Of a DNA stretch of 64,000 bases, positions 1 to 8,629 are shown one piece after another. Within the stretch, counting starts at the first letter, position 1. Every line of letters begins with the position of its first letter. Below the pieces are notes generated by a model. The model had not been told where the DNA came from and did not search any database. It saw only the letters and a list, made by a program, of their open reading frames with translations. The translations under genes were made by a program, and so were the position numbers. The DNA is from Allotamlana fucoidanivorans (GTDB lineage: Bacteria; Bacteroidota; Bacteroidia; Flavobacteriales; Flavobacteriaceae), in NCBI RefSeq assembly GCF_045788535.1, contig NZ_CP074074.1, positions 3,658,001-3,722,000 on the forward strand. Reading direction: 5' to 3'.

Positions 1-110
1 TAAAATAGTGAAGCAAACAATAAGTCTTTTTAAAATATTTCTTTGTGTATTCATGACGTTATATGGTTAAATTTATATCACAAATTTAAAGACATTAATA
101 TTATTGATTT

Positions 111-124
111 ATGATTAAAATCAT
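111..124. promoter_or_regulatory. FNR/CRP-like dyad ATGAT-N4-ATCAT
   Basis: The sequence ATGATTAAAATCAT has perfect 5-bp arms around a 4-bp centre, the geometry of FNR-type sites (TTGAT-N4-ATCAA). A second copy with the same arms lies at 3137-3150. The gene it would control is not clear, because no start codon follows on either side within the window. The function is inferred from the shape only. Confidence 0.35.
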
Positions 125-253
125 GTATTTTATAATAATATGATAATTTATGACGTTTTTTTTACTGTATTTTATCATATCATCAAACCGTACTCATATT
201 CACAAATAAGTTTCATAAATTTTCGGGTATCTTATACGTGTTTATTTAAATAC

Positions 254-293
254 AATAAGGCGCATAATTTTAATTAAAATTATGCGCCTTATT
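254..293. repeat. 40-bp perfect palindrome
   Basis: All 20 base pairs match around the centre at 273/274; the arms begin AATAAGGCGCATAAT. As RNA it would form an uninterrupted hairpin on either strand. It lacks a clear T-tract on either side, so it may be a bidirectional terminator between the minus-strand YceI gene and whatever lies left of the window, or a protein-binding palindrome. Confidence 0.6.
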
Positions 294-508
294 AATAGCA
301 TTATTTCAGATGAATACGTTTTATAAGCTAACGCAATCATTTATAAACAGTCTTTACATAAATAAAATAGAGGAAATTAAAATGATAAACTCTAAAATGA
401 AAACAAACTAACAAACATGATACTGAAGCAACACAAGTTAAGAGCCGCATTCATTTTGGCTGCCAGAATACAATGTAATAAAAAACTAAATGTTTTGAAG
501 CGATGAAC

Positions 509-1093
509 TTATCTGACTTCTTTAAGGTATAATTTAAAGCCAATTTCTACAATGTCATCAACATGAACAAGGCCTAAGAATTTTGTTGGAGGAATAATAC
601 CAAAATCATTAAGTCCCAAATCTAAATCTCCACTAATTAATAATTCACCGTCATTTTTTATAGACACAGGTATTACATAAGCATTTGTTTTTCCTGCCAT
701 TTCAATATCTACTAAAACATTAACTCCGTTTTTATTTTGGATTTCATGAATTTCTTTAAGGGTTAATTTAATTTGTGGGTAGTCATCTGTTTTGAGTAAT
801 TGAACAAAGTCTTTATTTATTGCTTTGCCTCCACAATCAAAACTCACATTATTTAATACCAAAGAGGTATTATTTAATTTAATTTTACCATTTTTATGGT
901 AGTACTGAATGTCTATTGGGCTTTTTAATTGATCTATTTTGTACTCACATTTAAAACCTTTAACATTAGTCATTCCGTGTACAAACAAAACACTTTCAGG
1001 GGCTATTTCAACAGTCATTCGCTTTACATTAACAGGCTTTTTAGTAAAACCAAAACTGATTAATAAAACAACTAAAACCAATACCCGTTTCAT
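509..1093 (-). CDS. YceI-like periplasmic protein
   Basis: A 194-residue protein with an N-terminal signal peptide (MKRVLVLVVLLISFGF, residues 1-16) and a beta-rich body. The repeated pattern of a kept-residue strand, a DYPQIKLTL-type segment near the middle and a C-terminal DDIVEIGFKLYL strand fits the lipocalin-like YceI family. YceI proteins bind lipid or isoprenoid-type ligands in the periplasm; the ligand here is unknown. It is the most divergent of three YceI-like genes in the first 7.5 kb. It lies downstream of the porin gene on the same strand, with a terminator between them, so it probably has its own promoter. Confidence 0.75.
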   Translation of the reverse strand: MKRVLVLVVLLISFGFTKKPVNVKRMTVEIAPESVLFVHGMTNVKGFKCEYKIDQLKSPIDIQYYHKNGKIKLNNTSLVLNNVSFDCGGKAINKDFVQLLKTDDYPQIKLTLKEIHEIQNKNGVNVLVDIEMAGKTNAYVIPVSIKNDGELLISGDLDLGLNDFGIIPPTKFLGLVHVDDIVEIGFKLYLKEVR

Positions 1094-1122
1094 ACCTTTT
1101 AAAATTTACTAAATTATAAACT

Positions 1123-1172
1123 AAAAAAAGCCTCCGTTATAAGAATCTACTATTATCCTTATAAAAGAGGCC
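1123..1172 (-). terminator. Terminator of the porin gene
   Basis: On the minus strand GCCTC (complement of 1167-1171) pairs with GAGGC (complement of 1130-1134), with an inner TTATAA/TTATAA pairing, followed by a run of seven T. It sits 20-70 bases past the porin stop codon. Confidence 0.7.
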
Positions 1173-1193
1173 CTTTTATATGTATTGAGGCTA

Positions 1194-2447
1194 TTAGAAA
1201 CTAATGGCAGCCTCTACCATTAATCCATCAAATTTACCTTCTTCTAATGCATTCCCTACTGGAAAATCATTATAGTTTTGAATAACATATTCTGCTTTCA
1301 TCAAAATATTTTTAGTCATAAACCAACCAGCACCAAACTGTGTTCTATCTATACTAATATCACCATAAGTTTCTTCTGAATTTACTTTGTTATATCGCGC
1401 TCCGATATAAAAATTTTCACTGCTTCCAAATCGGTATAACAATTCACCTGCGTATTGGGTGGTAACCGCGTCTCTTGAACCTTTTGCATTTTCATATGTT
1501 CCAAAAAACTCTAACCCTTTAAATTTCACAAACGGATTAAACATGATTGCAGTAACACTGTTGCCTAAGTTAGGAGCAAAACGTCCTGACCTGAAATTAT
1601 CTTTTCCATCGGCACTTACTGGTTCCATCACATGATAGTATCTAGAACCTGTTCTATCAGCACTGTATAAATACAACCTTGGAACATACCCTGTATTGTA
1701 AATAGAACCTGTTATTCTTAATCTAAGATCATCATTTAATTGATTATCATATCCTAATTTTGCTAAGAATGATGCGCCTCCAGATTTGCCATTAGCACCT
1801 TCTACTACAGATTGATTTAATTTACCATTAGAAAAACCAACCATACCTATAAAGCCACTTCTTTGATAATATACCTCAGCACCAACTTCTGTGGTAAACG
1901 CATCCATAATTAAATTCCCAACAAACGGATTGTAAATAGTTTGCGCATTATCTGAACGTCTAAAGTGTGCATCTCCATAGTTATTTTCCATATGCCCTAC
2001 TTTAATAGTAGTATATTTCATTAAATCTGACAAAAGTCCTTCACTTATAAAATCTAATTTATCAATTTGAAAATACCCACCTTTTACATAAGGTTCTGGG
2101 TGGTGACGAGATGACAAATAAGTTCTTAAATGCATTCTAACACCATCAGCAAGTGCCACATCAAGATCCAGATTAGCCGTAGCCAAATTAAAGTTAGATC
2201 CCAACCCAATTAAAGGTTCAGCTCCTGAGTTTTTATGGCTTAATGCTTGAAATTGTAACGTAGATGCACCTCCAATTCTTACTTTTACTTTTTCGAATGT
2301 AGACACAGAATCTTTTGGCGCTTCAAATACATTTACACCATTTTTGTCTGGCTGCCTGTAATTATCTAAATTTCTATTCTGTGCAAAAGTATTGAATCCT
2401 ACTAGCACAGCTACTAGCAACATTACTATTTTTAACTTGTTTTTCAT
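1194..2447 (-). CDS. Outer-membrane porin-like beta-barrel protein
   Basis: A 417-residue protein with a clear signal peptide (residues 1-22, ending NTFAQ). The rest alternates hydrophobic and polar residues with many aromatic strand ends and finishes in a hydrophobic strand ending AISF, the usual C-terminal signature of an outer-membrane barrel. Length and composition resemble the phosphate-selective porin O/P-like proteins of Flavobacteriia, but the substrate cannot be read from sequence. It sits between two YceI-like genes on the same strand, which suggests a shared cell-envelope role. I am sure of the barrel and unsure of the subfamily. Confidence 0.75.
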   Translation of the reverse strand: MKNKLKIVMLLVAVLVGFNTFAQNRNLDNYRQPDKNGVNVFEAPKDSVSTFEKVKVRIGGASTLQFQALSHKNSGAEPLIGLGSNFNLATANLDLDVALADGVRMHLRTYLSSRHHPEPYVKGGYFQIDKLDFISEGLLSDLMKYTTIKVGHMENNYGDAHFRRSDNAQTIYNPFVGNLIMDAFTTEVGAEVYYQRSGFIGMVGFSNGKLNQSVVEGANGKSGGASFLAKLGYDNQLNDDLRLRITGSIYNTGYVPRLYLYSADRTGSRYYHVMEPVSADGKDNFRSGRFAPNLGNSVTAIMFNPFVKFKGLEFFGTYENAKGSRDAVTTQYAGELLYRFGSSENFYIGARYNKVNSEETYGDISIDRTQFGAGWFMTKNILMKAEYVIQNYNDFPVGNALEEGKFDGLMVEAAISF

Positions 2448-2494
2448 AATATTAATTGTTTTAAGTGGTTTTTATTTATTTAATTTTTAATGTT

Positions 2495-3109
2495 TTAATT
2501 AAAATTGGTAACAAACTTAATAGTTACATCATCTCCCGTTGTTATTGTTCCTAATAGGGCTTTTGGAGGGTCTATTTTAAATTCTGTCATTTTAAATTTC
2601 GTTTCTCCTTCAAGTTTCACTTTATTACCAACAACTGACATTGTAAAATTTAAAGGAATTTGTTTTTTTGCTCCAGCAATGGTTAAATCACCTACAGTTT
2701 GAACGGAAAAAACACCATTTCCCTTTGAAACAACATTCTTAACCTCAACCAAATTAAAATATATTGATTTAAACTCTTTAGTTTTTAAAGCCTTATAGGT
2801 GTTTTTGTCCATTGAAGATTTTCCGCTTTTTAAACTCTCTGCAACCACTTCAATAGCTAAGCTTCCTATTTCACCTGCTTCAGCATTTGCTAACGTGATG
2901 GTTCCTTTTTGTTCTTCCGCCTCTACTTCCCAATCATGTAAACTTGAGGTACCTAAAACTTTTAAAGAAGAGCTTTCATCAACTAATTTTAATGCTTGTG
3001 CTTGAATTAAATTAACTGATAAAACAGCCGTAACAATATAAACAAAAACGTATTTACTTAATTTCCTTTGTAATTCCATTATAACTATTCTTAATAATTT
3101 ATAATGCAA
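2495..3109 (-). CDS. YceI family protein
   Basis: A YceI-like periplasmic protein. The longest frame gives 204 residues, but the ATG at 3079 (residue 11) is a better start: from there a normal signal peptide appears (basic MELQRKLSK, then a hydrophobic stretch ending NLIQAQA). The YceI features are an N-terminal SSLKVLGTSSLHDWE strand, a KSIYFNLVEV strand near the middle, a QIPLNFTMSV strand and an FKIDPPKALLGTITTGDDV segment close to the C terminus. The porin gene follows 47 bases downstream on the same strand, so the two may be cotranscribed. An FNR-like dyad lies 58 bp upstream of the preferred start. Confidence 0.85.
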   Translation of the reverse strand: MHYKLLRIVIMELQRKLSKYVFVYIVTAVLSVNLIQAQALKLVDESSSLKVLGTSSLHDWEVEAEEQKGTITLANAEAGEIGSLAIEVVAESLKSGKSSMDKNTYKALKTKEFKSIYFNLVEVKNVVSKGNGVFSVQTVGDLTIAGAKKQIPLNFTMSVVGNKVKLEGETKFKMTEFKIDPPKALLGTITTGDDVTIKFVTNFN

Positions 3110-3136
3110 ATTTCAAATGTTTTACAATAACATTTT

Positions 3137-3150
3137 ATGATTTAAATCAT
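3137..3150. promoter_or_regulatory. FNR/CRP-like dyad ATGAT-N4-ATCAT
   Basis: ATGATTTAAATCAT, extended by one pair on each side to a 16-bp perfect palindrome (3136-3151). It lies in the divergent region between a YceI-porin pair (minus) and the carboxylase operon (plus), about 58 bp from the preferred YceI start. It shares its arms with the site at 111-124. Crp/Fnr-type binding is inferred. Confidence 0.45.
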
Positions 3151-3363
3151 ATAAATATTACATAAACCATAATTAAATCAACTTATAATGCGAATTTCAC
3201 AAAAACACTAAAATAATTACAACATATAAATTGATTACCACTGTCCTATAAATTCTATCATAAAACAACATCAATAGAGCATTAGTACGATTATAAATTA
3301 TGCCTGTACATTTTTGATTTGCCTCATTAAATATGTATATTTAATGAACAATTTTCACATGCT

Positions 3364-3849
3364 ATGAATCACCTATTTAAGGTAAAAGTTAATGACGTTT
3401 TTGAGTATGAACTCTCAAAAAATAACTTAAAAACTTTAGACCCACTTAAAGTATCTAAAAACCAATATCACATTTTGCATGAGTACAAATCCTTTCAAAC
3501 TGAAATTTTAAAATCTGATTTCGACAAGAAATGCTATCATGTAAAAGTTGATAACAATGTGTATGAAGTGCGTATTAAAAACAAACTCGATGAGTTGATT
3601 GATAATATGGGATTCTCGTCTAGTCATAATAAACAAATTAACACTATAAAAGCGCCCATGCCAGGATTAATACTTGATATTAAGGTCTCGGTAGGTCAAG
3701 TGGTTAATGAAAATGATTCGCTTCTCATACTGGAAGCCATGAAGATGGAGAATGTAATTGCCTCCCCGAGAAGTGGTGTGATTAAATCAGTCACTGTTGA
3801 AATTGGAAATGCTGTTGAAAAAAATCAATTGTTGATTGAATTTGAATAA
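3364..3849 (+). CDS. Biotin carboxyl carrier subunit of an acyl-CoA carboxylase
   Basis: A 161-residue protein. The C-terminal half (about 92-161) is a biotinyl domain with the motif EAMKMEN; K127 is the expected biotin attachment site. The N-terminal half is the poorly conserved domain usual in free-standing carriers of acyl-CoA carboxylases. It shuttles carboxybiotin between the carboxylase encoded next (3 bases downstream) and the carboxyltransferase that follows. An inverted repeat with 10-bp arms and a TGTA loop (3324-3347) lies just upstream of the start and may overlap the promoter. Confidence 0.92.
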   Translation: MNHLFKVKVNDVFEYELSKNNLKTLDPLKVSKNQYHILHEYKSFQTEILKSDFDKKCYHVKVDNNVYEVRIKNKLDELIDNMGFSSSHNKQINTIKAPMPGLILDIKVSVGQVVNENDSLLILEAMKMENVIASPRSGVIKSVTVEIGNAVEKNQLLIEFE

Positions 3850-3852
3850 ATT

Positions 3853-5292
3853 ATGAAAAAAATTCTAGTTGCCAACCGAGGAGAAATAGCTTTACGGATT
3901 ATGAAAACGGCAAAGAAAATGGGAATTAGAACAGTGGGCGTCTTTTCAAAAGCAGACAGAAATGCGCCTCACGTAAAATTTGCAGATGAAGCTATTTGCA
4001 TTGGTGAACCACCTTCTAGTCAATCTTATTTGAAAAGCGACAAAATTATTGAAGTGGCTCAAAAATTACAAGTTGATGCCATTCATCCTGGTTATGGATT
4101 TTTAAGTGAGAATGCTGCTTTTGCAGAACTTTGTGAAGCGCATAACATCACTTTCATTGGTCCGCAGTCAGAAGCCATAAAAATTATGGGCAGTAAACTG
4201 GCTGCTAAAGAAGCTGTAAAAACCTATAACATTCCTATGGTTCCTGGAATAGACGAAGCTATTTCCGATGTAAAAAAAGCTAAAATCATAGCTCAAAATA
4301 TTGGATTTCCTATTCTTATAAAAGCTTCAGCGGGTGGTGGTGGTAAAGGCATGCGCATTGTTGAAAAAGAAGCAGACTTAGAATCGCAAATGCAGCGTGC
4401 TATTAGCGAAGCGACTTCTGCTTTTGGTGACGGCTCTGTGTTTATTGAAAAATACGTGAGTTCTCCAAGGCATATTGAAATTCAAATCATGGCTGATGGT
4501 CATGGCAATACGTTGCATTTTTTTGAACGCGAATGCAGTATACAACGCAGACACCAAAAGGTTATTGAAGAGGCTCCTTCATCAGTGTTGAGTCCCGAAT
4601 TAAGACAAAAAATGGGAGATGCCGCCATAAAAGTAGCGCAGTCATGCCATTATATAGGTGCAGGAACGGTAGAGTTTTTATTGGATGCCGACCATAATTT
4701 CTACTTCCTAGAAATGAACACCCGTTTACAGGTAGAACACCCGGTAACAGAACTTATTACCGGTTTAGACTTAGTAGAATTACAAATAAAAGTTGCTCGT
4801 GGTGAAGCCTTGCAAATAAAACAAGACGACTTAAAAATAAAGGGACACGCTTTAGAATTACGCGTTTATGCCGAAGATCCTTTGAATGATTTTTTACCGA
4901 GTGTTGGCCATCTAGAAACCTATAAAATTCCTACTGGTAGTGGTATAAGAGTAGATGATGGTTTTGAAGAAGGCATGGATGTACCCATCTATTATGACCC
5001 GATGTTATCTAAACTGATAACTTATGGAGCCTCGCGAGAAGAAGCCATTCAACTGATGATAAAAGCCATTAATAATTATCATGTAAAGGGTGTTGAAACG
5101 ACACTCCCATTTGGGAAATTTGTATGTGAGCACGATGCTTTTCGTTCTGGTAATTTTGACACGCATTTTGTAAAACAGTATTACACACCTGAGGCCTTAA
5201 AAGTGCATACAGAACACGAAGCTAAAATTGCGGCAATGATAGCCTTGAAGCAGTATTTAACAGATCAAAAACAATTAAGACTACCTCATTAA
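3853..5292 (+). CDS. Biotin carboxylase subunit of an acyl-CoA carboxylase
   Basis: A 479-residue biotin carboxylase. It has the N-terminal lobe with ILVANRGEIALRI (4-16), the ATP-grasp glycine loop SAGGGGKGMR (159-168), the RHIEIQ segment and the active-site stretch EMNTRLQVEHPVTE near residue 290. It uses ATP and bicarbonate to carboxylate the biotin of the carrier encoded immediately upstream. Length and order match the three-gene propionyl/acetyl-CoA carboxylase operons of Bacteroidota. It is separated from both neighbours by 2-3 bases, so cotranslation of the three subunits is likely. Confidence 0.93.
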   Translation: MKKILVANRGEIALRIMKTAKKMGIRTVGVFSKADRNAPHVKFADEAICIGEPPSSQSYLKSDKIIEVAQKLQVDAIHPGYGFLSENAAFAELCEAHNITFIGPQSEAIKIMGSKLAAKEAVKTYNIPMVPGIDEAISDVKKAKIIAQNIGFPILIKASAGGGGKGMRIVEKEADLESQMQRAISEATSAFGDGSVFIEKYVSSPRHIEIQIMADGHGNTLHFFERECSIQRRHQKVIEEAPSSVLSPELRQKMGDAAIKVAQSCHYIGAGTVEFLLDADHNFYFLEMNTRLQVEHPVTELITGLDLVELQIKVARGEALQIKQDDLKIKGHALELRVYAEDPLNDFLPSVGHLETYKIPTGSGIRVDDGFEEGMDVPIYYDPMLSKLITYGASREEAIQLMIKAINNYHVKGVETTLPFGKFVCEHDAFRSGNFDTHFVKQYYTPEALKVHTEHEAKIAAMIALKQYLTDQKQLRLPH

Positions 5293-5294
5293 GT

Positions 5295-6837
5295 ATGGAT
5301 TCAAAAATTGAAAAGCTAAATGAAAAGCTCGCCCTTGCGCAATTGGGTGGTGGCCAAAAACGTATTGATAAACAACACGAAAAGAAAAAATTAACCGCTA
5401 GAGAACGTGTTGATTATTTGCTGGATGAAGGATCTTTTGAAGAAATTGGCGCCTTAGTTACCCACAGAACCACAGATTTTGGCATGAAAGACCAAATTAT
5501 TTATGGAGATGGTGTCGTTACTGGCTATGGTACCATTGATGGTAGACTAGTCTATATCTATGCGCAAGATTTCACGGTATTTGGTGGCGCTTTATCTGAA
5601 ACGCATGCCGAAAAAATTTGTAAAATAATGGATATGGCTGTTAAAGTGGGGGCGCCAATCATTGGACTTAATGATTCCGGTGGTGCTCGTATTCAAGAAG
5701 GCGTGCGTTCTCTTGGAGGGTATGCCGATATTTTTTACCGAAACGTTCAAGCTTCAGGGGTTGTTCCTCAAATTTCAGCCATCATGGGACCTTGTGCTGG
5801 TGGCGCTGTTTATTCACCTGCAATGACCGATTTTACTATCATGGTTGAAAACACTAGTTATATGTTTGTAACTGGTCCTAACGTTGTAAAAACAGTAACC
5901 AATGAAGAAGTTTCTAGTGAAGAATTAGGTGGTGCTCAAACACATGCCTCAAAATCTGGGGTAGCACATAAAACGTCTTTAAATGATGTAGCTTGTTTAG
6001 AAGATATTAAAACCTTATTAAGTTACCTGCCTCAAAACAACACCCAAACCCCACAATCACTTAATTATGATTTACAAGATGAAATAAGAGACGAGTTATC
6101 AACCATAGTTCCAGATAATCCAAACAAACCTTATGACATGCATGAGGTGATTTCGGGTATTATAGACAAAGATTCGTTTTATGAAATTCATAAAGATTAC
6201 GCAGAGAGTATCATTGTTGGCTTTGCGCGTCTTGGTGGAAGAAGTATTGGTATTGTAGCCAACCAGCCTATGTCTTTTGCAGGGGTTTTAGGCGTTAAAA
6301 GTTCCAGAAAGGCCGCAAGATTTACTAGATTTTGTGATTGTTTTAATATTCCGCTTTTGGTTTTAGTTGATGTACCTGGTTTTTTACCTGGAACAGATCA
6401 AGAATGGAACGGCATTATTGTGCATGGCGCCAAACTTTTATATGCACTCAGTGAAGCTACCGTACCAAGAGTAACGGTTATTACGAGAAAGGCTTATGGA
6501 GGGGCTTATTGATGTTATGAATTCCAAACATATTGGTGCTGATATGAATTTTGCTTGGCCTGGTGCCGAAATTGCGGTTATGGGAGCTAAAGGTGCTAGT
6601 GAAATTATTTTTAAACGCGAGATTGCTGAAGCGGATAATCCTGCCGAAACACTAGAAAAAAAAGAACAGGAATATGCCAATTTATTTGCTAACCCATACG
6701 CCGCTGCCAAACGCGGATTTATAGATGAAGTTATTTTACCCAAAAACACCCGGCGTAAATTATTAAAGGCATTCGCCATGTTAGAGCACAAAAAAATAGA
6801 TAGACCAAAACGTAAACATGGTAATATTCCGTTGTGA
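5295..6837 (+). pseudogene. Acyl-CoA (propionyl-CoA) carboxylase carboxyltransferase, frameshifted
   Basis: The reading frame 5295-6512 encodes the first 405 residues of a carboxyltransferase beta chain (GGARIQEGVRSLGGY and VDVPGFLPGTDQEWNGI, with the CoA-binding crotonase fold). It stops at TGA after AYGGAY. The +1 frame continues at 6511 with DVMNSKHIGADMNFAWPGAE and runs to 6837, completing a normal protein of about 513 residues. Deleting one T at 6509/6510 restores the whole gene. The fragments otherwise look under full selection. This is either a sequencing or assembly error or a very recent mutation; if real, the carboxylase would lose the conserved C-terminal part of its active site. 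The preceding carrier and carboxylase genes are intact. Confidence 0.88.
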
Positions 6838-6846
6838 TGTAAACTA

Positions 6847-6874
6847 AAAAAGACACTCATTTTGAGCGCCTTTC
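6847..6874 (-). terminator. Terminator of the YceI gene
   Basis: Read on the minus strand, GGCGCTC pairs with GAGTGTC (two G-U pairs) around AAAAT and is followed by six T. It lies 22 bases past the stop of the minus-strand YceI gene and may also stop the convergent carboxylase operon. Confidence 0.65.
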
Positions 6875-6895
6875 TTAACTATTAAACAATTCTAA

Positions 6896-7474
6896 TTAAA
6901 ACTCTAAATCTGCAATAATATCAAATTCATCGTAAATTGCTTTGTCTTTCAAATTATCAAAGAAGCTGGTTGAACCATAGCGTACATCAAATTTAGATCT
7001 ATCAATTTTCAGGTTTGCCGTTGCTTTACTTCCGTAAATTGAAATTGTAAAATCTACAGGATTTGTTTTTCCTTTAATTGTTAAATCTCCTGTAACCGCA
7101 TAAGCATTTTTTCCTGAAGGTTTCACGTTGGTAAACACTAATTTAGCTGTTGGAAATTTCTCTACACCGAAAAAGTCATCAGACTTTAAATGCCCTTCTA
7201 ATTTACCTTGGTATTCACCTTCTAAATCGGTTACACTGATAGATGTCATATCAATAACAAACTCTCCGCCTGTTAATTTATCATCATCCAATATAAGTTT
7301 TGCGTCTTTTAAAGTAATGGTTCCCTCATGAGATCCTGTTACTTTATATCCTTTCCAAACCACTTTACTTTCATCAACTTTTACTGGCTTTTCAATACGC
7401 TCTATAGCTGAAAAAGACATAGCAAACACCGTTACTAATGTTAAAATGGCAATTGTTTTAATTCCTCTTTTCAT
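6896..7474 (-). CDS. YceI family protein
   Basis: A 192-residue periplasmic protein with a signal peptide (residues 1-24, ending AMSFSA) and a canonical YceI domain: ESKVVWKGYKVTGSHEG, a KFPTAKLVFTNV strand, the DLTIKGKTNPVDF strand and a C-terminal IDRSKFDVRYGS segment. It belongs to the common form found throughout Bacteroidota and related to the polyisoprenoid-binding YceI proteins. It ends 59 bases from the convergent carboxyltransferase gene, and the NTF2-like gene lies 26 bases upstream on the same strand, so these two may form a transcript. Confidence 0.9.
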   Translation of the reverse strand: MKRGIKTIAILTLVTVFAMSFSAIERIEKPVKVDESKVVWKGYKVTGSHEGTITLKDAKLILDDDKLTGGEFVIDMTSISVTDLEGEYQGKLEGHLKSDDFFGVEKFPTAKLVFTNVKPSGKNAYAVTGDLTIKGKTNPVDFTISIYGSKATANLKIDRSKFDVRYGSTSFFDNLKDKAIYDEFDIIADLEF

Positions 7475-7500
7475 AATGTTTCTTGTTTTAAATATTTAAT

Positions 7501-7854
7501 TTATGATCCGTAATAAAATTTTTCTTTGATTATTTTTCCATCCTTCCATTCTTGAACAGCCACTTGATTATATTTCTTTACACCCCAATCTTTGTGGGTA
7601 TAATCATAATACCACTCTACCATAGTGATATTTTCTCCTACAGTTACTTTGAGTGGTCTGGCTTCTCTAAATTCAGTTATAGCTGCAAAAAATGCTTCTT
7701 CTCGTTTTCTGTTTAATGCTTTTCCTACAAACTCAGGATTATCATTTTCTTGCATGACTACCTCTTCATCATAATAAGTTTCAAAAGCTTCAAGAGCTTT
7801 TCCTTGAAGAATTAAGTCATTTATATCACTAATTTTTTCTATTAAAGTATTCAT
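7501..7854 (-). CDS. NTF2-like (SnoaL-type) protein
   Basis: A 117-residue protein without signal peptide. The helix IEKISDINDLILQGKALEAF, the YYDEEVVMQEN strand pair and the C-terminal WKDGKIIKEKFYYG strand are characteristic of the cone-shaped NTF2/SnoaL fold. The family includes isomerases, hydrolases and pure ligand-binding proteins, so no reaction can be assigned. It is directly upstream of a YceI gene on the same strand, and the Crp-type regulator gene lies 92 bases further upstream, also on the minus strand. Confidence 0.8.
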   Translation of the reverse strand: MNTLIEKISDINDLILQGKALEAFETYYDEEVVMQENDNPEFVGKALNRKREEAFFAAITEFREARPLKVTVGENITMVEWYYDYTHKDWGVKKYNQVAVQEWKDGKIIKEKFYYGS

Positions 7855-7946
7855 AACTATAACTTATAACTATGATACAAAGTTCAGAAAGAAGTGGAAA
7901 GTATAAAATAATATAGTTTATCAAATCATGTTAAACTAGTTTAACA

Positions 7947-8531
7947 TTACTGTTCAATGATGAGCTGACTTTTTATTTTACTGAGAAACTCTTTAGTAAT
8001 ACCAAGGTATGAGGCAATCATATACTGTGGGATACGCTGCTCTATTTTCGGGTATTGATTCCTGAAATACAAGAAGCGTTCTTTTGCCGACAGGCTAAAA
8101 CTTCTTATAATTCTTTTTTGTGATGCCACAAAAGCCCGTTCTATAATTTGCCTGAAAAACCGTTCTAATTTTGGAATTTGACGATATAATTCCTCTATCG
8201 TATCGTAAGAGAACATAATAAGTTCTGTGTTTTCTAAACATTGTACATTAAAATCAGCTGGTGTTTGGGTAATAAAACTTCCCATATCTGACGTCCACCA
8301 ATCTTCAATAGAAAACATAATAATGTGCTCTAACCCTTGTTCGTCTACATGAAACGTTTTTGTACACCCTGAAACCACAAAACAAGCATACTTACATACA
8401 TCACCTTGTTGTAAAATAAATTGACCTTTCAAATATTTTCGGTAAACAAGCTTAGATTTTAAAAGGGTCACTTCATGGTCAGTTAATGAAATGTATTTCG
8501 ACATATAGTCTAACAACGGTTGTATTTTCAT
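7947..8531 (-). CDS. Crp/Fnr family transcriptional regulator
   Basis: A 194-residue regulator. Residues about 15-120 form a cyclic-nucleotide-binding-type beta roll (GQFILQQGDVCKYACFVVSG). The C-terminal part carries a short winged helix with IASYLGITKEFLSKIKSQL as the helix-turn-helix. It lacks the CxxC-type cysteine cluster of true FNR. This short Crp-like type is abundant in Flavobacteriia and frequently regulates the gene next to it. It is divergent from the exporter gene, with 98 bases between the two starts, so autoregulation and control of the exporter are plausible. Confidence 0.88.
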   Translation of the reverse strand: MKIQPLLDYMSKYISLTDHEVTLLKSKLVYRKYLKGQFILQQGDVCKYACFVVSGCTKTFHVDEQGLEHIIMFSIEDWWTSDMGSFITQTPADFNVQCLENTELIMFSYDTIEELYRQIPKLERFFRQIIERAFVASQKRIIRSFSLSAKERFLYFRNQYPKIEQRIPQYMIASYLGITKEFLSKIKSQLIIEQ

Positions 8532-8617
8532 GTATATGTATTAAGAGGTATCAAATTTAATGATAATAAAATTTTGTTAATCAATAGAAAGATAGTTTAT
8601 ATACCTGCATATTCAAT

Positions 8618-8625
8618 TATTTTTG
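8618..8625 (+). promoter_or_regulatory. TAnnTTTG -7 box directly before the exporter start
   Basis: TATTTTTG matches the Bacteroidota -7 consensus exactly. The ATG of the exporter begins 4 bases after it, so transcription would start at or within a few bases of the start codon, giving a leaderless message. Confidence 0.55.
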
Positions 8626-8629
8626 CGCC

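Larger units (their letters stand above)
1..508. other. Intergenic region without a recognisable gene
   Basis: No open frame with coding character was found in these 508 bases, which are very AT-rich. They hold an FNR-like dyad at 111-124 and a 40-bp perfect palindrome at 254-293, both listed separately. The stretch 294-508 lies downstream of the minus-strand YceI gene and shows nothing else that can be supported. Confidence 0.6.

Noticed and set aside
6505..6515. Programmed +1 frameshift in the carboxyltransferase gene
   Set aside because: The TAT TGA context gives no good re-pairing after a +1 shift and no family precedent is known to me; a mutation or sequencing error is simpler.
6438..6860. 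140-codon minus-strand frame over the carboxyltransferase gene
   Set aside because: It is antisense to conserved coding sequence and shows no family features; it is a shadow of the plus-strand gene.
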